A stretch of 64,000 nucleotides of DNA from Atlantibacter subterraneus (lineage in GTDB: Bacteria; Pseudomonadota; Gammaproteobacteria; Enterobacterales; Enterobacteriaceae): NCBI RefSeq assembly GCF_027853245.1, contig NZ_JAPTZM010000008.1; one strand, given 5' to 3'. The notes under the pieces were generated by a model, which was given only the letters and a program-made list of their open reading frames with translations, was not told where the DNA came from and did no database searches. The position numbers were made by a program, and so were the translations under genes. This document shows, piece by piece, positions 1 through 8,948 of this stretch (position 1 is the first letter of the stretch; each line of letters opens with the position of its first letter).

Positions 1-1
1 G

Positions 2-301
2 GCGGTGGATGACAGCGTCACTCAGGAAACGATGCGTGAACTGAAAGCAGGCGGGTACGTGTCTGAACCGCATGCGGCGATTGCTTACCGCGCCCTGCGC
101 GACCAGCTGCGTCCGGGAGAATACGGGTTGTTCCTCGGCACGGCGCATCCGGCGAAATTTAAAGAGAGCGTGGAGTCGATCCTCGGCGAGACGCTGGATC
201 TGCCGAAAGAGCTGGCGGAACGTGCCGATCTGCCGCTGCTGTCGCATCAGCTGCCGGCGGATTTCGCGGCGTTACGTCAGTTGATGATGACCAAAGCCTG
301 A
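2..301 (+). CDS. thrC: Threonine synthase, C-terminal part (partial)
   Basis: This is the 3' end of a gene that begins before the window; about 99 codons are present and the frame is open to the left edge. The enzyme is PLP-dependent and converts O-phospho-L-homoserine to threonine, the last step of threonine biosynthesis. The visible C-terminal segment (GYVSEPHAA, GLFLGTAHPAKFKES, DLPLLSHQLPADF) is the conserved tail of enterobacterial ThrC. The catalytic lysine lies outside the window. A hairpin with a T run follows directly, as expected at the end of thrABC. The neighbours yaaA, yaaJ and talB match the E. coli order. Confidence 0.95.
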   Translation, partial: AVDDSVTQETMRELKAGGYVSEPHAAIAYRALRDQLRPGEYGLFLGTAHPAKFKESVESILGETLDLPKELAERADLPLLSHQLPADFAALRQLMMTKA

Positions 302-318
302 TAAGGCTTTATCGTCGA

Positions 319-349
319 GGCCCGGTCTGCGAAAGCGCCGGGCCTTTTT
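319..349 (+). terminator. Rho-independent terminator of the thr operon
   Basis: A 7-bp GC stem, GGCCCGG at 319-325 with CCGGGCC at 338-344, is followed by TTTTT. It lies 17 bases after the thrC stop and just before the end of the convergent yaaA gene. Confidence 0.85.
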
Positions 350-354
350 ATTGC

Positions 355-1128
355 TTAACGTTCAGGGCGCTTGAAGACCAGCTCGGTTTCGCTCGACATG
401 TCGCGATCCCAGGCATAGCCGTCCACGTCAAACTGGGTCAACTGCTGGGGCAGGGTCAGGCGGTTTTCGATTACGTAGCGGCTCATTAGTCCGCGCGCTT
501 TCTTGGCGTAAAAGCTGATTACCTTAAATTTGCCGTTTTTCTCATCAAGGAATACCGGCTTCACGATTTTCGCGTTCAGCTTCGTCGGACGCACCGCTTT
601 GAAATACTCATCGGACGCCAGGTTAATCAACACGTTGTCGCCCTGGGCGGCCAGCGCATCGTTGAGCGTATGGGTGATAATGTCGCCCCAGAAGGTATAT
701 AAATCGCTGCCTTTGGCGTTCTCCAGTTTAATGCCCATTTCCAGCCGGTAGGGCTGCATCAGATCCAGCGGACGCAAGACGCCGTATAACCCCGATAACA
801 TCCGCAAATGGCGCTGGGCAAAGTCGAAATCCGCCTCGCTGAAGGTCTCCGCCTGGAGCCCGGTATAGACGTCGCCTTTAAACGCCAGAATCGCCTGGCG
901 CGCGTTGTCAGGAGTAAAGTCCGGATGCCAGTCGTGAAAGCGCGTTGCGTTCAGGGAGGCGATTTTATCGCTCACGCCCATTAGCGCTTTGATCTGCGCT
1001 TCAGACAAATTGCGCGCTTCGCCAATCAGCTGCTGGGAGTACTCCAGCAGTTCGGGTTGGGTATAGCGTTTAGTGGCCAGCGGGCTTTGATAATCCAGGG
1101 TCTTGGCAGGTGAAATCAGTAACAGCAT
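355..1128 (-). CDS. yaaA: Peroxide stress resistance protein YaaA
   Basis: The 257-residue protein has the usual length of the YaaA/UPF0246 (DUF328) family. It begins MLLLISPAKTLDY, the typical family start, and carries the family segments KLNAKIVKPVF and SFYAKKARGLMSRYV near the C-terminus. In E. coli YaaA is a cytoplasmic, OxyR-controlled DNA-binding protein that limits free iron and so reduces Fenton damage during hydrogen peroxide stress. It is convergent with thrC and lies downstream of yaaJ on the same strand, separated by 78 bases. The assignment by family and synteny is firm; regulation here is inferred from E. coli, and no OxyR site was identified. Confidence 0.95.
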   Translation of the reverse strand: MLLLISPAKTLDYQSPLATKRYTQPELLEYSQQLIGEARNLSEAQIKALMGVSDKIASLNATRFHDWHPDFTPDNARQAILAFKGDVYTGLQAETFSEADFDFAQRHLRMLSGLYGVLRPLDLMQPYRLEMGIKLENAKGSDLYTFWGDIITHTLNDALAAQGDNVLINLASDEYFKAVRPTKLNAKIVKPVFLDEKNGKFKVISFYAKKARGLMSRYVIENRLTLPQQLTQFDVDGYAWDRDMSSETELVFKRPER

Positions 1129-1206
1129 TGCTTTTCCTTACAGGCTTTTTGGTGACTGTAACAAATTTTGATGCAAAGGTGACCAATGGTTGCAATCAGT
1201 TTACGT

Positions 1207-2640
1207 TCACTCACGCGGTAGGTTTTGCCAGACATCCGGCGCAAGATGCTGTTGGAGCTCTGGAAAACGCGCCGGATCGAAATGCGGCTTCACGCCGAGC
1301 TTGCGTTGCCGCAAATAGTCCGCCGCGAGGGTTTTCACTACCGGCGATAGCAACAGAATAGCCGTCAGATTGGTGATTGCCATCAGGGCCATTGAGATGT
1401 CCGCCAGATGCCATACCAGCGTCAGATTGATCACTGCGCCCAGCATGATCATCGCCAGCACGCCCAGCCTGAGCAACCAGATATTACGGGGGGTGTCCAT
1501 GCGCAAAAACACCAGATTATTTTCCGCATAGGCGTAATTGGCGACAATCGACGTGAAAGCGAACAGCAGCACGATCAGGCCAAGATAGCCACTCGCCCAG
1601 TGGCCCGTCAGGCTCACCAGCGCATGTTGGGTTAATAAGATGCCCTCATCTGGCGTCAGCGGTTTTTCCGGCAGCCCGGCAATCAGGATAATTACCGCCG
1701 TGGCGCTGCAAATAATTACCGTATCAACAAACACGCCGATCATCTGCACGATGCCCTGGGCGGCAGGGTGGGGCGGCCATGATGACGCCGCCGCGGCTGC
1801 GTTAGGCGTTGAGCCCATCCCCGCTTCGTTAGAAAACATGCCGCGCTGAAAACCACTGGTCAGCGCCTGGCTAAAGGTGTAGCCCATCACGCCGGACGCC
1901 GCTTCCTGCCAGCCGAATGCGCCGGTAAAGATCGTTTCGATGACCTCAGGCATTTTATCGATATTCAACGCGATAATCGTCAGCCCCGTCAGCACCCACA
2001 GGCTCGCCATTACCGGCACCAGCCATTGCGCCATTCGCGCAATACCGCGCATTCCCCGGGTGCAGACCAGCAGCGTAAGCGCGGCCAGTACGCTGACCGT
2101 TAGCCATTTGGGAATTTGCCATGCATGATCTAACGCAAAGGCCACCGAGCTGGCCTGGACGGCATTGAATACCAGGCCAAACGACAGCAACAGAAACAGG
2201 GAAAACAGCACGCCCATCCAACGCATGCCGAGCCCGCGCTCCATATACCAGGCCGGGCCGCCGCGAAACTGGCCGTTACGATCGCGGCCCTTATAAAGTT
2301 GCGCAAGCGAGCATTCGGCAAACGAGGTCGCCATGCCGATCAGCGCCGTTACCCACATCCAGAACACCGCGCCGGGGCCGCCCATCGAAATAGCCAGGGC
2401 TACGCCTGCAATATTGCCGCTACCGACGCGTGCCGCCAGGCTGGTGCACAGCGCCTGGAATGCGGTTAATCCGTCGGGTTGCGGTGTAAAACTCTTTCTC
2501 AGCGCCCGGGGGAAATAGCGGATATAGCGGAACTGCACAAAGCCGCTGCGCAACGTGAACCAGATCCCCGCGCACAGCAGCAGGTAGATGAGGACCGATC
2601 CCCAGAGTATTTCATTGATAAACGTAAGAAAATCCGGCAT
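1207..2640 (-). CDS. yaaJ: Alanine/glycine:cation symporter (AGCS family)
   Basis: A 477-residue polytopic inner-membrane protein of the alanine or glycine:cation symporter family, which takes up small amino acids with Na+ (or H+). Family motifs are visible: VGSGNIAGVALAI near residue 75, GGPGAVFWMW, and FSNEAGMGSTPNAAAAA near residue 270. The length and the position between yaaA and talB match E. coli YaaJ. The substrate has not been settled for YaaJ; alanine or glycine is the family expectation. The start ATG is preceded on its strand by a purine-rich AGGGA at suitable spacing. Confidence 0.93.
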   Translation of the reverse strand: MPDFLTFINEILWGSVLIYLLLCAGIWFTLRSGFVQFRYIRYFPRALRKSFTPQPDGLTAFQALCTSLAARVGSGNIAGVALAISMGGPGAVFWMWVTALIGMATSFAECSLAQLYKGRDRNGQFRGGPAWYMERGLGMRWMGVLFSLFLLLSFGLVFNAVQASSVAFALDHAWQIPKWLTVSVLAALTLLVCTRGMRGIARMAQWLVPVMASLWVLTGLTIIALNIDKMPEVIETIFTGAFGWQEAASGVMGYTFSQALTSGFQRGMFSNEAGMGSTPNAAAAASSWPPHPAAQGIVQMIGVFVDTVIICSATAVIILIAGLPEKPLTPDEGILLTQHALVSLTGHWASGYLGLIVLLFAFTSIVANYAYAENNLVFLRMDTPRNIWLLRLGVLAMIMLGAVINLTLVWHLADISMALMAITNLTAILLLSPVVKTLAADYLRQRKLGVKPHFDPARFPELQQHLAPDVWQNLPRE

Positions 2641-2843
2641 TCACATCCCTCTTGATAAACTCATCCGGTTTGCGCAACCGCGCTGGCCGCCTTCCTTCGT
2701 GATACTTTGCAGGCTATCGAATAAGGCAGTTTATCACACTGTGCCCGCCTGAATTGCTGCGGTTGCGCTGCTCGGGCGTCGTGTTATCATCACCGCAGAC
2801 CGATTACATCTCCCTAACACGCAGTTTTGAAGAGACTTCTATT

Positions 2844-3797
2844 ATGACGGACAAATTGACCTCCCTTCGTCAGTTCACAACCGTAGTGGCTGATACCGGA
2901 GACATCGCGGCAATGAAGCTGTACCAGCCGCAGGATGCAACCACCAACCCTTCTTTGATTCTGAACGCCGCGCAAATTCCTGAGTACCGCAAACTGATTG
3001 ACGATGCGGTGACCTGGGCGCGTGCGCAAAGCGATTCCCGCGAGCAGCAGATTGTTGATGCGTCGGACAAGCTGGCCGTGAATATCGGTCTGGAAATCCT
3101 GAAGCTGATCCCGGGCCGTATCTCTACAGAAGTTGATGCGCGTCTTTCCTACGACACCGAAGCGAGCATCGTTAAAGCTAAACGCCTGATCAAACTGTAT
3201 AACGATGCAGGCATCAGCAACGATCGCATTCTGATCAAACTGGCTTCAACCTGGCAGGGTATCCGTGCGGCGGAGCAACTGGAAAAAGAAGGCATCAACT
3301 GTAACCTGACGCTGCTGTTCTCCTTCGCTCAGGCACGTGCTTGTGCGGAAGCGGGCGTGTTCCTGATTTCTCCGTTCGTGGGCCGTATCCTCGACTGGTA
3401 CAAAGCCAACACCGATAAGAAAGAATACGCGGCTGCGGAAGATCCGGGCGTGGTGTCGGTGACTGAAATTTACGAATACTACAAACAGCACGGTTATGAA
3501 ACCGTGGTGATGGGCGCAAGCTTCCGTAACGTGGGCGAAATTCTGGAACTGGCGGGCTGCGACCGTCTGACCATCGCGCCAGCGCTGCTGAAAGAGCTGG
3601 CAGAAAGCGAAGGCGCGGTTGAGCGTAAACTGGCGTTCAGCGGCGAAGTGAAGGCGCGTCCGGAACGTATCACCGAGTCTGAATTCCTGTGGCAGCACAA
3701 TCAGGATCCGATGGCGGTTGATAAACTGGCCGACGGCATCCGTAAGTTCGCGGTTGACCAGGAAAAACTGGAAAAAATGATCGGCGACCTGCTGTAA
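2844..3797 (+). CDS. talB: Transaldolase B
   Basis: Transaldolase of the non-oxidative pentose phosphate pathway, transferring a dihydroxyacetone unit between sedoheptulose-7-phosphate and glyceraldehyde-3-phosphate in the cytoplasm. The reading frame is open upstream, but MTDKLTSLRQF at 2844 is the family start and gives 317 residues, as in E. coli TalB. The Schiff-base lysine is K132 in RILIKLASTWQG, and the signature DATTNPSL is near residue 31. It stands alone between yaaJ (divergent) and mog, and is followed by a GC-rich hairpin. Confidence 0.98.
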   Translation: MTDKLTSLRQFTTVVADTGDIAAMKLYQPQDATTNPSLILNAAQIPEYRKLIDDAVTWARAQSDSREQQIVDASDKLAVNIGLEILKLIPGRISTEVDARLSYDTEASIVKAKRLIKLYNDAGISNDRILIKLASTWQGIRAAEQLEKEGINCNLTLLFSFAQARACAEAGVFLISPFVGRILDWYKANTDKKEYAAAEDPGVVSVTEIYEYYKQHGYETVVMGASFRNVGEILELAGCDRLTIAPALLKELAESEGAVERKLAFSGEVKARPERITESEFLWQHNQDPMAVDKLADGIRKFAVDQEKLEKMIGDLL

Positions 3798-3805
3798 TTT
3801 TTCCC

Positions 3806-3827
3806 GTGGCCGGGCTCTCCCGGCCAC
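3806..3827 (+). terminator. GC-rich hairpin after talB, probable terminator
   Basis: A perfect 9-bp stem, GTGGCCGGG and CCCGGCCAC, with the loop CTCT lies 8 bases after the talB stop. The T tract that follows is weak, so termination strength is uncertain. Confidence 0.55.
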
Positions 3828-3919
3828 ACGCTTTGCGTCACGTAATCCCCGCTTCCTCTGTCTGCATCTCCCCGCTCGGTGTATCATTCCGTCACTTTTG
3901 AATCATTATCGGAATGGAT

Positions 3920-4507
3920 ATGGACACATTACGTATTGGCCTGGTTTCTGTTTCTGATCGCGCTTCCACGGGCGTTTATCAGGACAAAGGCATTCCCGCG
4001 CTTGAAGCATGGCTCGCGTCGGCACTCACTACCCCGTTCACCGTTGAAACGCGTCTGATCCCCGACGAACAGCCGGTGATCGAGCAGACACTCTGCGAGC
4101 TGGTGGATGAAATGGGCTGCCATTTAGTGCTGACTACCGGCGGCACCGGCCCCGCGCGTCGCGATGTGACCCCTGATGCGACGCTGGCCGTCGCCGATCG
4201 TGAAATGCCCGGCTTCGGCGAGCAGATGCGCCAGATCAGCCTCAATTTTGTGCCGACGGCAATTTTGTCCCGTCAGGTAGGGGTGATCCGCAAACAGGCG
4301 TTAATCCTCAATCTCCCCGGCCAGCCTAAGTCCATCAAAGAAACCCTGGAAGGATTGCGTGACGAAAGCGGCAAGGTCGCCGTTGCGGGTATTTTCGCCA
4401 GCGTGCCTTACTGTATCCAGCTGCTTGATGGCCCATATATAGAGACTTGTGCTGATGTCGTAGCCGCATTTCGCCCTAAGAGCGCCATTCGCGACATAAA
4501 ACCCTAA
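3920..4507 (+). CDS. mog: Molybdopterin adenylyltransferase Mog
   Basis: Mog adenylylates molybdopterin with ATP, preparing it for molybdate insertion by MoeA in molybdenum cofactor synthesis. The protein shows the MoCF-binding motif TTGGTGPARRDVTPDAT (around residue 70) and the family pattern LNLPGQPKSIKE. Two in-frame ATGs exist, at 3914 and 3920. The second gives 195 residues starting MDTLRIGLVSVSDRAS, matching E. coli Mog in length, and has a GGA six bases upstream, so it is preferred. It follows talB as in E. coli. Confidence 0.96.
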   Translation: MDTLRIGLVSVSDRASTGVYQDKGIPALEAWLASALTTPFTVETRLIPDEQPVIEQTLCELVDEMGCHLVLTTGGTGPARRDVTPDATLAVADREMPGFGEQMRQISLNFVPTAILSRQVGVIRKQALILNLPGQPKSIKETLEGLRDESGKVAVAGIFASVPYCIQLLDGPYIETCADVVAAFRPKSAIRDIKP

Positions 4508-4633
4508 AATTCCTGATGGTGTGACATAACAGCGAAAGCAACTGGTGTAATGCATTTGATACGGTATAGTAATTGTTACTTTACAGTTATCGTATGACGG
4601 TATTACACCCTCTCTGTTTACAAACGGTCTCTT

Positions 4634-5938
4634 ATGTCACAACACAATCGCCCGCTAAATCGTCAGGATTATAAAACGTTGACCCTTGCTGCCCTCGGCG
4701 GCGCGCTGGAGTTTTACGACTTCATCATCTTCGTGTTCTTCGCAGCGGTGGTCGGGGAACTCTTTTTCCCAACCGATATCCCTGAATGGCTGCGTCAGGT
4801 GCAAACCTTCGGCATCTTTGCGGCAGGCTATCTGGCACGTCCGCTGGGTGGCATTATCATGGCGCATTTTGGCGATCTGGTTGGCCGTAAGAAAATGTTT
4901 ACGCTGAGCATCCTGCTGATGGCGGTACCGACGCTGGCGATGGGCTTATTACCCACCTATGCCACCGTAGGCATTGCCGCGCCGCTGCTGCTGTTGCTGA
5001 TGCGTCTGCTACAGGGCGCGGCAATTGGCGGTGAGGTGCCCGGCGCGTGGGTGTTTGTTGCGGAGCATGTGCCCGCACGACGCATCGGTATCGCCTGCGG
5101 AACGCTCACGGCGGGCCTGACGGTGGGGATTTTGCTGGGTTCGGTGGTCGCCACGCTGGTTAATACCAGCATGACCCAGCAGGCGGTACACGACTGGGGT
5201 TGGCGCGTGCCGTTCCTGCTCGGCGGCGCGTTTGGCCTGGTCGCCATGTACTTACGTCGCTGGTTACAGGAGACGCCGATTTTCCTCGAAATGCAGCAGC
5301 GAAAAGCCCTGGCGCAGGAGTTGCCGGTAAAAGCCGTGGTGGTGCGCCATAAAAAAGCGGTGGTGGTATCGATGCTGCTGACCTGGCTACTGTCTGCGGG
5401 GATCGTGGTAGTGATCCTGATGTCGCCGGTCTGGTTGCAAAAACAGTATGGCTTTGCGCCCGCGCTGACATTGCAGGCGAACAGCATCGCCACCATTATG
5501 CTGTGCTTCGGCTGCCTGATTGCCGGGCTGGCGGTGGATCGTTTTGGTGCCAGCAAAACCTTTATCGTCGGCAGCCTGCTGCTGGCCTGTTCCAGCTGGT
5601 TCTTTTACCACTTATCCGGCGCGCATCCTGAACAGCTGTTCCTGCTGTATGGCACGGTAGGTTTGTGCGTGGGCGTGGTGGGCGCCGTGCCTTACGTGAT
5701 GGTGCGTTCTTTTCCGGCAGAAGTGCGCTTCACCGGGATCTCGTTTTCCTATAACGTGTCGTATGCCATTTTCGGCGGCTTAACGCCCATCGCCGTTACC
5801 ATGTTAATGGGCGTTTCGCCCATGGCTCCGGCCTGGTATGTCCTGGCACTCTCGCTGATGGGGCTTGGCATGGGCATCTGGTTGAGACGGGAGATTTATC
5901 AGCAGGATAAGGTATCGGAAATGGCGGCGGCGCAATAA
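4634..5938 (+). CDS. MFS transporter, metabolite:H+ symporter (MHS/ProP-like) subfamily
   Basis: A 434-residue, 12-helix major facilitator. The N-terminal ALGGALEFYDF and the loop 2-3 motif FGDLVGRKKMF are characteristic of the metabolite:H+ symporter group, which includes proline/betaine, citrate, alpha-ketoglutarate and shikimate carriers. The RxxQGxxxGGE-type motif RLLQGAAIGGEVPGAWVFVAE lies near residue 125. The substrate cannot be read from the sequence; a small organic acid or zwitterion is likely. E. coli K-12 has no transporter between mog and satP, so this is an accessory gene of the lineage. Its position beside the acetate/succinate carrier SatP hints at carboxylate uptake, but that is inference. 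Confidence 0.85.
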   Translation: MSQHNRPLNRQDYKTLTLAALGGALEFYDFIIFVFFAAVVGELFFPTDIPEWLRQVQTFGIFAAGYLARPLGGIIMAHFGDLVGRKKMFTLSILLMAVPTLAMGLLPTYATVGIAAPLLLLLMRLLQGAAIGGEVPGAWVFVAEHVPARRIGIACGTLTAGLTVGILLGSVVATLVNTSMTQQAVHDWGWRVPFLLGGAFGLVAMYLRRWLQETPIFLEMQQRKALAQELPVKAVVVRHKKAVVVSMLLTWLLSAGIVVVILMSPVWLQKQYGFAPALTLQANSIATIMLCFGCLIAGLAVDRFGASKTFIVGSLLLACSSWFFYHLSGAHPEQLFLLYGTVGLCVGVVGAVPYVMVRSFPAEVRFTGISFSYNVSYAIFGGLTPIAVTMLMGVSPMAPAWYVLALSLMGLGMGIWLRREIYQQDKVSEMAAAQ

Positions 5939-5975
5939 AAGCTAACGCTACGGTCGGCGCGCCCTGAAGAAAAAA

Positions 5976-6006
5976 GCATAAAAAACGGCTGCCAAAAGGC
6001 AGCCGT
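5976..6006 (-). terminator. Terminator of satP between the convergent genes
   Basis: A 9-bp stem, ACGGCTGCC (5985-5993) and GGCAGCCGT (5998-6006), has the loop AAAA. On the minus strand it is followed by a T run (plus-strand A run at 5980-5984), so it ends satP. It may also slow transcription arriving from the MFS gene. Confidence 0.85.
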
Positions 6007-6026
6007 TGAGTAAGAAGCGGTGACGC

Positions 6027-6593
6027 TTAGTGCTGTTCGCCAATCGGCAATACGGTGCGGCCATATTGTTCGTTCAGCACTTCGCCCATCGCCAGATAGA
6101 TGGCGCTTGCGCCGCAAACCAGACCAATCCAACCCGCGACGTGAACAATGCTCTCGTTGTCCGCCAGATGGCCAATCGCCAGCAGTGCGAACAGGACGGT
6201 CAGGCTCAGGAACACGAATTGTAGAACGCGTGCGCCTTTCAGCGTGCCGAAGAACATGAACAGGGTGAAGATGCCCCAGATGCCCAGGTAAACACCCAGG
6301 AAATGACCGTTAGCCGCTTCCGCCAGGCCCATTTTAGGCATCAGCAGGATCGCGACCAGGGTCAGCCAGAAGGAGCCATAAGACGTAAACGCGGTTAAAC
6401 CGAAAGTATTCCCTTTCTTAAACTCCAGCAGGCCCGCGAAAATCTGCGCGATGCCGCCGTAGAAAATGCCCATCGCCAGAATAATGCCGTCCAGCGGGAA
6501 GAGACCGATATTGTGCAGGTTAAGCAGAATAGTGGTCATGCCGAAACCCATTAATCCCAGCGGTGCGGGGTTAGCCAACTTTGTGTTGCCCAT
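6027..6593 (-). CDS. satP: Acetate/succinate:proton symporter SatP
   Basis: A 188-residue member of the AceTr (GPR1/FUN34/YaaH) family with six predicted membrane segments. The N-terminal signature NPAPLGLMGFGMTT at residues 8-21 is the defining family motif, and PMGIFYGG-type and AFTSYGSFW segments follow. In E. coli SatP imports acetate and succinate with protons. It is transcribed toward the accessory MFS gene, with a shared hairpin between the stops, and its upstream region abuts the dnaK promoter region. Length and position match the E. coli ortholog. Confidence 0.96.
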   Translation of the reverse strand: MGNTKLANPAPLGLMGFGMTTILLNLHNIGLFPLDGIILAMGIFYGGIAQIFAGLLEFKKGNTFGLTAFTSYGSFWLTLVAILLMPKMGLAEAANGHFLGVYLGIWGIFTLFMFFGTLKGARVLQFVFLSLTVLFALLAIGHLADNESIVHVAGWIGLVCGASAIYLAMGEVLNEQYGRTVLPIGEQH

Positions 6594-6733
6594 AAATCCT
6601 CAAATCGTTGGTTATATAGATGTAAATACCCGCCGCCAGAAAGTGTGATCCGTGTCGGGCGCGGCATAATAATCAGCCAATACCCCGCCGTCTATGATCT
6701 GCACAGGTAAAAGAAAAAAATTTTATTTGTTGC

Positions 6734-6763
6734 CCCTTGATGCGCAGCGATACGACCCCATCT
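6734..6763 (+). promoter_or_regulatory. Sigma-32 heat-shock promoter P1 of dnaKJ
   Basis: A -35 element CCCTTGAT at 6734-6741 and a -10 element CCCCATCT at 6756-6763 are separated by 14 bases. This is an almost perfect match to the sigma-32 (RpoH) consensus, and the order and surroundings match the known E. coli dnaK P1 promoter. Confidence 0.92.
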
Positions 6764-6809
6764 TGTAGTCAACCGCAGTGAGTGGACGTGAAAAATAATG
6801 ATGGGGCAG

Positions 6810-6834
6810 TTGAAACTCACGGTTTCGCCCTTAT
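6810..6834 (+). promoter_or_regulatory. Second sigma-32 promoter (P2) of dnaKJ
   Basis: TTGAAA at 6810-6815, followed by CGCCCTTAT at about 6826-6834, resembles the E. coli dnaK P2 promoter in sequence and in distance to dnaK. The -10 match to CCCCAT is weaker than in P1. Confidence 0.6.
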
Positions 6835-6882
6835 TACAGGTTCACAACCACATAATGACGAATTTTTAGTGGAGACGTTTAG

Positions 6883-8799
6883 ATGGGTAAAATTATTGGT
6901 ATCGACCTGGGGACGACTAACTCTTGTGTCGCGATTATGGATGGTACTACCGCGCGTGTTCTGGAGAACGCCGAGGGTGACCGCACCACGCCTTCTATCA
7001 TTGCTTATACACAGGATGGCGAAACTCTGGTAGGTCAGCCGGCTAAACGTCAGGCAGTGACTAACCCGCAGAACACGCTGTTCGCGATTAAACGCCTGAT
7101 CGGTCGCCGCTTCCAGGATGAAGAAGTTCAGCGTGATGAAGCCATCATGCCGTACAAAATCATCGCCGCCGACAACGGTGACGCATGGCTTGACGTGAAA
7201 GGCCAGAAAATGGCACCGCCGCAGATTTCTGCAGAAGTGCTGAAGAAAATGAAGAAAACGGCTGAAGATTACCTGGGCGAACCGGTAACGGAAGCGGTTA
7301 TCACCGTACCTGCGTACTTCAACGATGCTCAGCGTCAGGCAACCAAAGATGCTGGCCGTATCGCGGGTCTGGAAGTAAAACGTATCATCAACGAACCGAC
7401 TGCAGCTGCACTGGCTTACGGTCTGGATAAAGAAGTCGGCAACCGTACTATTGCGGTTTACGACCTCGGCGGCGGTACTTTCGATATCTCTATTATCGAA
7501 ATCGACGACGTTGACGGCGAAAAAACCTTCGAAGTACTGGCGACCAACGGTGACACCCACCTGGGTGGCGAAGACTTCGACAGCCGTATGATCAACTACC
7601 TGGTGGAAGAGTTTAAGAAAGACCAGGGTATCGATCTGCGCAACGATCCGCTGGCGATGCAGCGTCTGAAAGAAGCGGCAGAAAAAGCCAAAATCGAGCT
7701 CTCTTCCGCTCAGCAGACCGACGTGAACCTGCCGTACATCACTGCAGACGCCACCGGTCCGAAACACATGAACATCAAAGTGACTCGCGCGAAACTGGAA
7801 AGCCTGGTCGAAGACCTGGTGAACCGTTCCATCGAGCCGCTGAAAGTGGCGCTGCAGGATGCTGGCCTGTCCGTATCCGACGTGCAGGACGTGATCCTGG
7901 TCGGCGGTCAGACTCGTATGCCGATGGTGCAGAAAAAAGTTGCCGAGTTCTTTGGTAAAGAGCCGCGTAAAGACGTTAACCCGGATGAAGCTGTGGCCAT
8001 CGGCGCAGCGGTTCAGGGCGGCGTATTGACCGGCGACGTGAAAGACGTACTGCTGCTGGACGTTACCCCGCTGTCTCTGGGTATCGAAACCATGGGCGGC
8101 GTGATGACGGCGCTGATCAGCAAAAACACCACTATCCCGACCAAGCACAGCCAGGTGTTCTCTACTGCGGAAGACAACCAGTCTGCGGTAACCATCCATG
8201 TGCTGCAGGGTGAACGTAAACGCGCCAGCGATAACAAATCTCTGGGCCAGTTCAACCTGGACGGGATTAACCCGGCACCGCGCGGTATGCCGCAGATCGA
8301 AGTCACCTTCGACATCGATGCGGACGGTATCCTGCACGTGTCTGCGAAAGACAAAAACAGCGGTCGCGAGCAGAAAATCACCATCAAGGCATCTTCTGGT
8401 CTGAACGAAGATGAAATCCAGAAAATGGTGCGCGAAGCGGAAGCAAACGCAGAGTCTGACCGTAAGTTCGAAGAGCTGGTACAGACCCGCAACCAGGCGG
8501 ACCACCTGGTGCACAGCACCCGTAAGCAGGTTGAAGAAGCAGGCGATCAACTGCCGGCTGACGACAAAACGGCTATCGAGTCTGCGCTGACCGCGCTGGA
8601 AACTGCGCTGAAAGGCGAAGATAAAGCCGATATCGAAGCCAAAATGCAGGCGCTGGCGCAGGTTTCCCAGAAGCTGATGGAAATCGCTCAGCAGCAACAT
8701 GCGCAGCAGCAGGCTGGCGGTGCTGACGCTTCTGCGAACAACGCGAAAGATGATGATGTTGTCGACGCTGAGTTCGAAGAAGTTAAAGACAAAAAATAA
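6883..8799 (+). CDS. dnaK: Chaperone protein DnaK (Hsp70)
   Basis: The 638-residue Hsp70 chaperone binds exposed hydrophobic peptides in an ATP-controlled cycle with DnaJ and GrpE, and also restrains sigma-32. The N-terminal ATPase domain begins GIDLGTTNSCVA (phosphate-1 motif), with DLGGGTFDISIIE near residue 194 and the adenosine motif ILVGGQTRMP near 340. The interdomain linker VLLLDVTPLSLG precedes the peptide-binding domain, and the acidic tail DVVDAEFEEVKDKK closes the protein. The gene is the first of the dnaK-dnaJ operon behind two sigma-32 promoters. yaaW and yaaI, present upstream in E. coli, are absent here. Confidence 0.99.
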   Translation: MGKIIGIDLGTTNSCVAIMDGTTARVLENAEGDRTTPSIIAYTQDGETLVGQPAKRQAVTNPQNTLFAIKRLIGRRFQDEEVQRDEAIMPYKIIAADNGDAWLDVKGQKMAPPQISAEVLKKMKKTAEDYLGEPVTEAVITVPAYFNDAQRQATKDAGRIAGLEVKRIINEPTAAALAYGLDKEVGNRTIAVYDLGGGTFDISIIEIDDVDGEKTFEVLATNGDTHLGGEDFDSRMINYLVEEFKKDQGIDLRNDPLAMQRLKEAAEKAKIELSSAQQTDVNLPYITADATGPKHMNIKVTRAKLESLVEDLVNRSIEPLKVALQDAGLSVSDVQDVILVGGQTRMPMVQKKVAEFFGKEPRKDVNPDEAVAIGAAVQGGVLTGDVKDVLLLDVTPLSLGIETMGGVMTALISKNTTIPTKHSQVFSTAEDNQSAVTIHVLQGERKRASDNKSLGQFNLDGINPAPRGMPQIEVTFDIDADGILHVSAKDKNSGREQKITIKASSGLNEDEIQKMVREAEANAESDRKFEELVQTRNQADHLVHSTRKQVEEAGDQLPADDKTAIESALTALETALKGEDKADIEAKMQALAQVSQKLMEIAQQQHAQQQAGGADASANNAKDDDVVDAEFEEVKDKK

Positions 8800-8827
8800 T
8801 CGCCCTTTGAACGGGTAAAACACTGAT

Positions 8828-8862
8828 ACGGGCGAAGAGGATCTCCTCTCCGCCCGTTTATT
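8828..8862 (+). terminator. Hairpin between dnaK and dnaJ, probable partial terminator
   Basis: ACGGGCG (8828-8834) pairs with CGCCCGT (8851-8857). An inner AGAGGA/TCCTCT extension and a TTTATTCTT tail follow. Such a structure would lower dnaJ relative to dnaK. In E. coli the small RNA tpke11 maps to this intergenic region, but no clear counterpart was recognised. Confidence 0.7.
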
Positions 8863-8948
8863 CTTGTATTCCCGGATGAATTTGCGTTGCGTAACGGTCA
8901 ACGCGGGCGCGGCGTGAATGAAACAGGGAATAAGGGCAGATAAAAGAA

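Noticed and set aside
3246..3887. 213-codon minus-strand frame over talB
   Set aside because: It is antisense to talB and has no independent ribosome binding site or family motif.
6817..8901. Open frame of 694 codons on the minus strand across dnaK
   Set aside because: It mirrors dnaK codon usage on the opposite strand. Long antisense frames opposite dnaK are a known artefact, and there is no ribosome binding site or independent conservation.
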